Positions 6,888 to 11,890 of a stretch of DNA of 11,890 nucleotides are shown here, piece after piece. The number at the start of each line of letters is the position of its first letter. The stretch's first letter is position 1. Origin of the DNA: Candidatus Heimdallarchaeota archaeon (GTDB lineage: Archaea > Asgardarchaeota > Heimdallarchaeia > Heimdallarchaeales > Heimdallarchaeaceae); the NCBI GenBank assembly GCA_023135215.1, contig JAGLTP010000320.1:1-11890 (forward strand), in the 5' to 3' direction. Position numbers and translations under genes: made by a program. A model generated the notes under the pieces. It was not told the DNA's origin, ran no database searches, and was given only the letters and a program-made list of their open reading frames with translations.

Positions 6888-7565
6888 TTATCCTTCTATC
6901 AATTCTTTTGCAGCTGCTATAAGTTTCTTGGCTGAAGCTTCACCAATACCTTTGATCTTAACTAAATCTTGTGGTTTGGCGTACGCTAGGTCAGTAGCAG
7001 TTTTAATTCCTGTTTCTTTAAGAGCTACGGCTTTTTGTCCTACTCCTTTGACTTTTTCTACAGGTAGAGATGGAATTTCTTTCTTTGGTTTTTCTTTTGA
7101 AGGTACTTTCTTGATTTCAGAGTGTTTAATGATTCCTTTAAGATCAATAAGACTATCAGTTCTGATTTCTCTCCCTTTTGTCGATAGTTTCTGAATTGTC
7201 TTCAGAATCTCTTCACTTCTTTCAATCATCTGAGTAAAATCCTTTAATTCCTTCTTAGAAGAATCAAAAAGAACACCTAAACCACTAATTGATTCCAAAA
7301 ACGAAATAGTTGAATCCACTACAAGCAATGGATCTTCTAAATCCATGCTTTTCCTAAAAGCAAATTTAGAGAGCATTAGACTTTTGTTAAAATGCCCTGT
7401 ACGATTCATTATTTGACTGGTTAGTAACATACAAGCAAGTTTTTCTGTTTCATCTAATTCTACTCCTTTTTCAAGCAGATTTATTTCATGAAGCGCTTGC
7501 TCATGCTGCCCCTTTTCCATTAAATCTTCTGCTTGTCGTAAACCTTCTAGATATATTCCAAACAT
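6888..7565 (-). CDS. Helical-repeat protein with C-terminal RadA-NTD-like helix-hairpin-helix domain
   Basis: A 225-residue protein. Residues 1 to about 130 are helical and resemble tetratricopeptide-type repeats (EDLMEKGQHEQALHEINLL, then LLTSQIMNRTGHFNKSLML). A Lys/Pro/Glu-rich linker follows at about 150-168. Residues 170-225 hold two helix-hairpin-helix motifs, VKGVGQKAVALKETG and IKGIGEASAKKLIAAAK, joined by a short bridge (IKTATDLAYAKPQDL). This is the arrangement of the N-terminal domain of archaeal RadA and eukaryotic Rad51, but no Walker A ATPase core is present. Such domains bind DNA through the backbone or mediate protein contacts. I infer an adaptor, with the repeats holding a partner and the tail touching DNA. 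The ATG has a GAGGTT ribosome site 5 nt upstream and a palindrome-rich promoter. Its cellular role is unknown. Confidence 0.82.
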   Translation of the reverse strand: MFGIYLEGLRQAEDLMEKGQHEQALHEINLLEKGVELDETEKLACMLLTSQIMNRTGHFNKSLMLSKFAFRKSMDLEDPLLVVDSTISFLESISGLGVLFDSSKKELKDFTQMIERSEEILKTIQKLSTKGREIRTDSLIDLKGIIKHSEIKKVPSKEKPKKEIPSLPVEKVKGVGQKAVALKETGIKTATDLAYAKPQDLVKIKGIGEASAKKLIAAAKELIEG

Positions 7566-7570
7566 TGGAA

Positions 7571-7576
7571 AACCTC
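7571..7576 (-). promoter_or_regulatory. Shine-Dalgarno site of the helix-hairpin-helix gene
   Basis: GAGGTT on the minus strand, 5 nt before the ATG at 7565. It is immediately 3' (in the message) of the leader hairpin at 7581-7601, close enough for the hairpin to affect ribosome access. Confidence 0.6.
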
Positions 7577-7580
7577 ATAA

Positions 7581-7601
7581 AAATCCTCTTATGAAGGATT
7601 T
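7581..7601 (-). repeat. Perfect 7-bp inverted repeat in the leader of the helix-hairpin-helix gene
   Basis: AAATCCT, 7-nt spacer, AGGATTT. The predicted transcription start (about 7602) places it at the extreme 5' end of the message and just before the ribosome site. It could be an RNA hairpin or a DNA operator overlapping the start site. Confidence 0.55.
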
Positions 7602-7622
7602 CAATGTCCTCTATCTTAGTAG

Positions 7623-7633
7623 TAAATAATAAA
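7623..7633 (-). promoter_or_regulatory. TATA box of the helix-hairpin-helix gene
   Basis: The minus strand reads TTTATTATTTA. It predicts transcription from about 7602, roughly 37 nt before the ATG. Confidence 0.45.
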
Positions 7634-7680
7634 GTTTGTCAAACAGTTAACTGAAAACGATGAATATTCACTAGTTTTCA
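7634..7680. repeat. Cluster of palindromes upstream of the helix-hairpin-helix promoter
   Basis: Three palindromic elements abut. GTTTGTCAAAC (7634-7644) has 5-bp arms around one base. CAGTTAACTG (7644-7653) is perfect. A nested element (7652-7680) has outer arms TGAAAAC and GTTTTCA around the perfect core TGAATATTCA, with spacers of 2 and 3 bp. They lie just upstream of the TATA box and downstream of the GNAT stop, so they may be regulator sites or, less likely, part of the GNAT 3' end. Confidence 0.5.
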
Positions 7681-7718
7681 TCATTTATATCCATTGGTGT
7701 AAATTTTCTTCAGGAAAA

Positions 7719-8657
7719 CTAAATTTTCTTGAACATAATTAGTTTTTCAGACGATCTGTCTCTTAGAAAATTTAAGGTTTCTAAATTTTCCAATTTATTA
7801 GCTTCATGTAAAGGAAGTCTCATATATAGTTCTTTAATTTCACTGCTTTTAATCAAGTATCTTTTAATCGAATATCCGAGATCTTGTATAAAATCTACAT
7901 TCCATGTTTCTAGTTTAGAAAAAACAGATACTCTTTTCACTTTGTTATTATCTCTTTCAAATAAATACCCAAGAACAGAACTATTTTGCATGATTTGAAA
8001 GAGTCTATGCGAACCTTTATCTAGATTTTTTTTGATTTGAGGATGGTAACTAATTACTCTATTTCTCTTCATATAATCCACTCCTAAGCTACCTGATATT
8101 TCATTAATTCCTTGGAGTAAAATATTTTCAAATGATTTCCTTATACTTTTGTTATAAACAGTGATTCTTTCAAATTTAAGATCATAAGATTTCTTTTGTT
8201 TGATATTATCCACAGCAATTTTGATAAAAGTGTGCCCTTCTCCTAATGCTTGATAATTGTATTTTTTATAGAGCTCAATTGCTGGATCATTATTCCATAA
8301 AACTGCTAAAGCTATGAATTTCTTCTTGAGTTTCTTTGCTCTTTCTTCTGTGAAGTTCATCATGAATTTCCCTAAACCTTTTTTTCTGAATTTAGGTTCT
8401 ACTGCAACAGCATAGATGAATACTTCTGCACCTCTATTTGTTCTAATAGATAGTATTCCTGCTTTTTTTCCTTCCAAATAACAAATGTAATTTTCAGCAT
8501 TTTTCCTTATCATTCTGAAGAGAAAGAATCGCTTAATACGAGAAGCGTTTATAAGTTCTGGATCGTCTCTAAAAGCGCGTTGGAAGGATCTCTTAAAGTT
8601 TATCCAATGGTATCTGCCTACGAGTTTAAGTTCTATCTTCTTTGAAATTTCATTCAT
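7719..8657 (-). CDS. GNAT-family N-acetyltransferase with a second, degenerate GNAT-like half
   Basis: This 312-residue soluble protein has an N-terminal GNAT domain (about 8-150) that would transfer an acyl group from acetyl-CoA to an amine. Motif A is AVAVEPKFRKKGLGKFM (83-99), with the pyrophosphate-binding R-x2-G-x-G as R91-K-K-G-L-G96. Motif B is NDPAIELYKKYNYQALG (123-139). The remaining 160 residues repeat the general GNAT rhythm (a strand around SSVLGYLFE, then a late FIQDLGYSIKRYL) but lack a recognisable acetyl-CoA loop, so this half is probably a pseudo-domain for substrate binding or dimerisation. The protein is very basic near the N-terminus. The ATG lies about 33 nt from a TATA box, giving a leader of about 7 nt. 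The acceptor (protein N-terminus, lysine or small molecule) cannot be deduced. Confidence 0.85.
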   Translation of the reverse strand: MNEISKKIELKLVGRYHWINFKRSFQRAFRDDPELINASRIKRFFLFRMIRKNAENYICYLEGKKAGILSIRTNRGAEVFIYAVAVEPKFRKKGLGKFMMNFTEERAKKLKKKFIALAVLWNNDPAIELYKKYNYQALGEGHTFIKIAVDNIKQKKSYDLKFERITVYNKSIRKSFENILLQGINEISGSLGVDYMKRNRVISYHPQIKKNLDKGSHRLFQIMQNSSVLGYLFERDNNKVKRVSVFSKLETWNVDFIQDLGYSIKRYLIKSSEIKELYMRLPLHEANKLENLETLNFLRDRSSEKLIMFKKI

Positions 8658-8685
8658 TAGTTTGACATCTTGTTTCTTTATTCTT

Positions 8686-8694
8686 GTTATAAAA
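8686..8694 (-). promoter_or_regulatory. TATA box of the GNAT gene
   Basis: The minus strand reads TTTTATAAC, predicting transcription from about 8664, 7 nt before the ATG. There is no ribosome site. A second TTTATAAA-like sequence around 8710-8718 is too far upstream to be the main box. Confidence 0.5.
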
Positions 8695-8779
8695 GAGTTT
8701 ATTTATGAATTTTATAAATCAGAGCAATCGACCAAGTTTATAGTTATATTTAATCTCTTGCTTTCAACATTTCAAATTA

Positions 8780-8787
8780 CTTATAAG
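8780..8787 (+). promoter_or_regulatory. TATA box of the zinc-ribbon membrane protein gene
   Basis: CTTATAAG, predicting transcription from about 8810 and a leader of about 34 nt with only a weak GTGA before the ATG. It is followed at once by an inverted repeat (8788-8801) lying between box and start, a common operator position in archaea. Confidence 0.45.
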
Positions 8788-8801
8788 GGAATAAAGATTC
8801 C
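8788..8801. repeat. Operator-like inverted repeat GGAAT-N4-ATTCC
   Basis: A perfect 5-bp inverted repeat with a 4-bp spacer between the predicted TATA box and transcription start. A third GGAAT copy follows at 8810-8814. A repressor bound here would block polymerase recruitment. This rests on position and symmetry only. Confidence 0.35.
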
Positions 8802-8843
8802 TAAGCAAAGGAATGTGAAAATAGATTTTAAAGTGAAATAATT

Positions 8844-10490
8844 ATGACTACAAATGTAAATTATGTTAACAAATATTCAAATTATGTGACTATTGGGGGG
8901 ATTCTTTTTATCGTTAGTGCGATTGTAAATATAATCGACAAAATGCTTAGAGGTTGGTCTTATTCGCATGTTTCTTTAGGTTACATTATTTTTCTTTTCA
9001 CTATTCTAGGATTATTTCCAATTGGTTGGGGAATTAAAGAATTGACAGATATTTACTTTGTAGATCATGTAACAAAAGTAGGAAAACAGACATTCAAATG
9101 GATGATCATTTATGCTAGCGCAGTTGTTCTTGATATTATTCTTCTAGGTTGGGCTATGACAGCAGGTTTTGTAGGTATGGCAATAATTTTTGGAAGGGTA
9201 ATGGGTTTCTCGAAATTGAATAAAACTTTTGTGAAAATCAAAGATTTGTTCAATATTAAAATAGGTAGTGTTTTTTACTTAATATTTGCATTCTATGGAG
9301 TTATAACAACAGTTTTTGGTGGAATTGCAAATTCAGTAGACGATGAAGTATTCCAAAGAGTTTTGTATATATTCAATGGACCAATTGATTCTCTAATAAT
9401 GATAACTGTCGGAGTAAAATTGATTATAGATGTATTTAGAATTAGAAAACTAATTCTTGAAAAAGACATAAAACCATATTCAACTAAATCTTCATTATTT
9501 GTGAAGGATAGAAGAAAAACACCAGATGTTCCAACAACTGCAGCACATATTCAATCAACAACTCAGATTACAAGACTACAAGAAGAAGTTGAAAAACGAA
9601 AAAAGATGGTCAAGAAACAAGAGAAGAAAACCTTAGCTAAAAAAACTACTGAGGAAATCATGGAAAATTATGTTCAATGCCCAAAATGTAACGCTAATAC
9701 TGATAAAAATATCAAATACTGTACAAATTGCGGGAAAGTATTTTCTAAGGATTTTCTAAAAAAGAAAAAAGCGGATGCTATAGTCCAATCACAAGAAACA
9801 AAAACAGAATCCCGCACTCCTACAGAAGTCAAAAGAATTCTTTCTCCTAAGAAAGAAAAAATATTTCAGCAAATTGCAATAGCTATCTTTCTAGCAGCTT
9901 TTCTGGCCTATGCTTTTATAACTGCCAATTTCACTTTGATTGTTTATTCGTGGATAATAGTAGCAATTTTTGCTACTTATATTATAGTGAATTACATAGC
10001 CCTTTTCTTTGCAGGTCGTGGGTTTGCTATCACAACTGCATTGAGTGACATAGCTTTCATGTTTGTTGTTCTACCAATCTTTATAGCGATTTTCACATAT
10101 TTCATCTTCTTAGGTATTGCACGTGTTATCCCTATGAGTTTACCTGTTTTCAGAGGTACCTATATTTCTTCAGTTATAGTTTTAGTCATTATAGCTGTTT
10201 CACTAATTGTTGGATATAAATTGCGAAGTACAAATATGAGCTTGAAAGAATATCTTCAATATCGTTTCGATTTCAAAGAGAGAGCTAAAGAACTTGAAAA
10301 AGATAAAGAACGAGTAGAAAGAAAAAGATCATATTTTGATAACTTAGATAGAGTAGAAGCTCATATGGCAAAACAAAGATCAGAAAAAGTTATGGAATAT
10401 GAGGACTTTGACTATAAACAAAGACTAAAAGATTTAGGGAGTCCACTAGAAGAGAGTGAAGACACTCAAGACAATGCCACAAGTGAATAA
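8844..10490 (+). CDS. Polytopic membrane protein with a central cytosolic zinc ribbon
   Basis: A 548-residue protein I cannot name. The N-terminal bundle has about five to six membrane helices (about 15-32, 45-64, 86-118 possibly two, 141-162, 174-197). Next comes a highly charged cytosolic region (198-340) with a Lys/Glu-rich probable coiled coil (240-275) and a zinc ribbon, C279-x2-C282-x10-C293-x2-C296 (CPKC, then CTNC). A second bundle of about four to five helices spans 341-460. The C-terminal tail (461-548) is charged, predicted coiled coil and ends acidic. Positive-rich loops (119-139, 198-225) fit a cytosolic ribbon. There is no signal peptide or catalytic motif. A ribbon flanked by membrane bundles suggests a scaffold, a sensor or a partner for nucleic acid or ribosomes, but nothing shows which. 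The start is ATG, with a weak GTGA 8 nt before. Confidence 0.8.
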   Translation: MTTNVNYVNKYSNYVTIGGILFIVSAIVNIIDKMLRGWSYSHVSLGYIIFLFTILGLFPIGWGIKELTDIYFVDHVTKVGKQTFKWMIIYASAVVLDIILLGWAMTAGFVGMAIIFGRVMGFSKLNKTFVKIKDLFNIKIGSVFYLIFAFYGVITTVFGGIANSVDDEVFQRVLYIFNGPIDSLIMITVGVKLIIDVFRIRKLILEKDIKPYSTKSSLFVKDRRKTPDVPTTAAHIQSTTQITRLQEEVEKRKKMVKKQEKKTLAKKTTEEIMENYVQCPKCNANTDKNIKYCTNCGKVFSKDFLKKKKADAIVQSQETKTESRTPTEVKRILSPKKEKIFQQIAIAIFLAAFLAYAFITANFTLIVYSWIIVAIFATYIIVNYIALFFAGRGFAITTALSDIAFMFVVLPIFIAIFTYFIFLGIARVIPMSLPVFRGTYISSVIVLVIIAVSLIVGYKLRSTNMSLKEYLQYRFDFKERAKELEKDKERVERKRSYFDNLDRVEAHMAKQRSEKVMEYEDFDYKQRLKDLGSPLEESEDTQDNATSE

Positions 10491-10509
10491 GAACCCTCTT
10501 TATTTTAAT

Positions 10510-10531
10510 CCATAGGTGCGGAAACCATAGG
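10510..10531 (+). repeat. CCATAGG direct repeats upstream of a promoter
   Basis: Two identical CCATAGG copies start at 10510 and 10525, 15 bp apart, just upstream of the TATA box at 10535. The arrangement suits a regulator or TFB-proximal element. It may be chance, as each copy is short. Confidence 0.35.
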
Positions 10532-10534
10532 AAG

Positions 10535-10543
10535 AAATATATT
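10535..10543 (+). promoter_or_regulatory. TATA box of the Cys/His-cluster protein and peptidase operon
   Basis: AAATATATT, predicting transcription from about 10565 and a 13-nt leader before the GTG at 10578. No ribosome site is visible. The 87 bp gap from the preceding gene leaves room for an independent promoter. Confidence 0.4.
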
Positions 10544-10577
10544 CGTTTAATGCTTCTGTAAAGTAGAATTGCAGTAA

Positions 10578-11522
10578 GTGTTATCCTTGAGTTTCAAATC
10601 AGATGTCAGGCAAAAAGTGGAATATCAATGCAATACATGTGGAAAGCTCCGCTTGTTATTTATCGCTCCAGCATTACAATCTGATAAAATAGAACAAACA
10701 GGATATATTGAATATTGTGATGTTCATATCTGCAAAAATAAGGAACTTAATGCAATAAAATTATTTGTAGACCATAATTATGATGTAAGGTCTCAAGTAG
10801 CAGTTGAAACAAAGACAAGCTCAGAAGAGCCAGCTTTTACTGAAATTGCTGGACTAAATATACCTGCACCTAAAAAAGCAGAATTAAGAACTCAAAAAAT
10901 CATTCCAACTAGAGATTTTGGTGCTTATAGTTTAAAACGATTAGTGATTAAAGATAAGCTGAGACAATGCTCTTTCGTGCTAGAAGGAATAAAGGAAGGA
11001 GTGGAGATTATTGCTAATTCCCCATTGAATTTCATAGAGATTGATGTTTATATCTCTGAAGAACTTAATACAGAAACAGTGTATGAATGGTTACTTAGCT
11101 TATCTAATATTCTTGAGTCTCTTGTTTATTTGGATGAAAGTTTACTGAGTTATCTTGGAACCTATTTGGATCATATGATCATTAGTCCTCCTAAGGAAAA
11201 AGAACTTCTCGAATTATCCCTGTTACTAAATTCCACCATAGCTATTCCTCATTCTACAGATGAACACATAAAGATATTCGAAGAACATGTGAATGAACTT
11301 TTCCCTAATCTAAATGTTGTAAGTTACAGGATGTACAAAGCAATAATGGAAGCTTGTTTTAAGAATGAAAATAATAGAATAATTGATATCTATGAAGAAG
11401 TTAAGAAGAAAATTGTTCAAATCCAAGCTTTTCCCTATTTCGTATCCATCATAGGAACGTTAGTTTCTTTTGGTTTTATAAATCTAGAAAAATTGGAATT
11501 TTATACTATATCGGAATTTTGA
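10578..11522 (+). CDS. Uncharacterised protein with N-terminal Cys/His cluster
   Basis: A 314-residue soluble protein of no family I recognise. Near the N-terminus are C18-x2-C21 and C47-x2-H50-x-C52, 25 residues apart, enough for one structural zinc site (zinc ribbon or treble-clef style). A linker rich in Thr, Glu and Pro (about 75-108) follows. The rest is alpha/beta: strand-like segments around 118-155 (KRLVIKDKLRQCSFVLEGI, NFIEIDVYI) and then mostly helices to the C-terminus, including a hydrophobic segment near 290-304 that is probably buried rather than membrane-spanning. No nucleotide-binding or hydrolase motif is visible. The start is GTG near a TATA box. Only 21 bp separate it from the following peptidase gene, so the two are likely co-transcribed. 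An adaptor or regulatory partner for that peptidase is a guess from position alone. Confidence 0.7.
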   Translation: MLSLSFKSDVRQKVEYQCNTCGKLRLLFIAPALQSDKIEQTGYIEYCDVHICKNKELNAIKLFVDHNYDVRSQVAVETKTSSEEPAFTEIAGLNIPAPKKAELRTQKIIPTRDFGAYSLKRLVIKDKLRQCSFVLEGIKEGVEIIANSPLNFIEIDVYISEELNTETVYEWLLSLSNILESLVYLDESLLSYLGTYLDHMIISPPKEKELLELSLLLNSTIAIPHSTDEHIKIFEEHVNELFPNLNVVSYRMYKAIMEACFKNENNRIIDIYEEVKKKIVQIQAFPYFVSIIGTLVSFGFINLEKLEFYTISEF

Positions 11523-11543
11523 AGTGTAAGGACTGAATACTTG

Positions 11544-11890
11544 ATGGAATATAAAGAAGAGTTTAACCATTTAGCTGCTTTCAGAACTATGAGAGCTTTA
11601 TGCGAAAGATATAGCTCAAGGGTATCTGGTTCCCCACAAGAATTAGAAGCTATGAGATACATCACTCAGCAATTTAGAAAGAAGGTGGGGTACTATCCAG
11701 TTGTTGATCAGTATCCAGTTAGATTCTATAAAGGACAATATGCAAGCATTCAGATTCTTCCAGGTGGAGAGATAATGGAGGGAAGACCAATGTGGATGAC
11801 ACTTAACTCTCCAAGCAAAGGTGTAGTGGGAGAAATCAAAGTAGTACTGCTAGATGGGGAGGGTACAAATTATGCTGACAATATTACTGG
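11544..11890 (+). CDS. M28-family (aminopeptidase-like) metallopeptidase, 3' end missing
   Basis: The first 115 residues are present; the gene runs off the window. The opening helices (LAAFRTMRALCERYSSRVSGSP, split by a turn, then ELEAMRYITQQF) match the N-terminal helix-and-'SRVSGS' signature of M28 zinc aminopeptidases. The next segment (YPVRFYKGQYASIQILPGG, then GEIKVVLLDGEG) looks like the start of the inserted protease-associated-type beta domain. The zinc ligands lie in the missing part, so activity cannot be checked. With no signal peptide, a cytosolic role in peptide turnover is likely. The start is the ATG at 11544, 21 bp after the preceding stop, with only a weak AAGGA upstream. It appears to be the second gene of a two-gene operon. 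Confidence 0.75.
   Translation, partial: MEYKEEFNHLAAFRTMRALCERYSSRVSGSPQELEAMRYITQQFRKKVGYYPVVDQYPVRFYKGQYASIQILPGGEIMEGRPMWMTLNSPSKGVVGEIKVVLLDGEGTNYADNIT

Noticed and set aside
6928..7194. Plus-strand open frame opposite the helix-hairpin-helix domain
   Set aside because: Antisense to a clearly conserved domain, with no upstream signals.
7701..7730. Direct repeat AAATTTTCTT at 7701 and 7721
   Set aside because: Simple A/T-run sequence, partly coding for the GNAT C-terminus. Likely chance in AT-rich DNA.
7729..7998. Plus-strand open frame opposite the GNAT C-terminus
   Set aside because: Ser/Leu/Ile-rich shadow with no ribosome site and no recognisable domain.
1458..8657. The minus-strand genes as one functional operon
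   Set aside because: Separate TATA boxes, T-rich stops and an intervening plus-strand gene argue for independent units.
1..11890. Possible CRISPR array, tRNA/rRNA gene, insertion sequence, toxin-antitoxin pair or defence island
   Set aside because: No spaced repeats, T-loop-like signatures, transposase motifs or defence domains were seen on either strand.

Overview
The window is AT-rich, and its promoter architecture is archaeal. Most genes have a TATA-like box (TTTATATA, TTTTATAAC, CTTATAAG and similar) about 26-60 bp before the start codon. Leaders are very short or absent, T-rich stretches act as stops, and TTG and GTG starts are used. No bacterial -35/-10 pairs, tRNA, rRNA, CRISPR array or insertion sequence were seen. 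The gene mix is a FadD-like acyl-CoA ligase, a PARP-type zinc finger, GH38 mannosidase, a RadA-NTD-like helix-hairpin-helix protein, a zinc-ribbon membrane protein and an M28-type peptidase. With Lys/Glu/Ile-rich proteins, this suggests an uncultured archaeon, plausibly Asgard. That lineage call is an inference from style, not from a marker gene.

Layout, left to right. Bases 1-1452 (+) hold the 3' part of an acyl-CoA synthetase gene, convergent (5 bp gap) with a gene at 1458-2147 (-) whose product ends in a PARP-type zinc finger. Two more minus-strand genes follow, each with its own promoter: a ferritin-like four-helix protein (2233-2709) and a small two-helix membrane protein rich in glycine zippers (2858-3157). 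The latter is divergent from a SAM methyltransferase gene (3249-3989, +), which runs head-on (6 bp gap) into a large GH38 alpha-mannosidase gene (3996-6809, -). Upstream of that, also on the minus strand, are a helical-repeat plus helix-hairpin-helix protein (6888-7565) and a GNAT acetyltransferase (7719-8657).

From 8844 the plus strand carries a polytopic membrane protein with a cytosolic zinc ribbon between two membrane bundles (8844-10490), an unrecognised protein with an N-terminal Cys/His cluster (10578-11522), and 21 bp later the 5' part of an M28-like peptidase gene (11544 to the window end).

Most genes look like independent transcription units. The only convincing operon is the unknown protein plus peptidase. 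No single multi-gene system is evident. The best leads are the archaeal PARP-type zinc finger, the glycine-zipper membrane protein, the zinc-ribbon membrane protein, the Cys/His protein paired with a peptidase, and a palindrome-dense regulatory region (7581-7680) before the helix-hairpin-helix gene. No gene-free stretch exceeds 190 bp.
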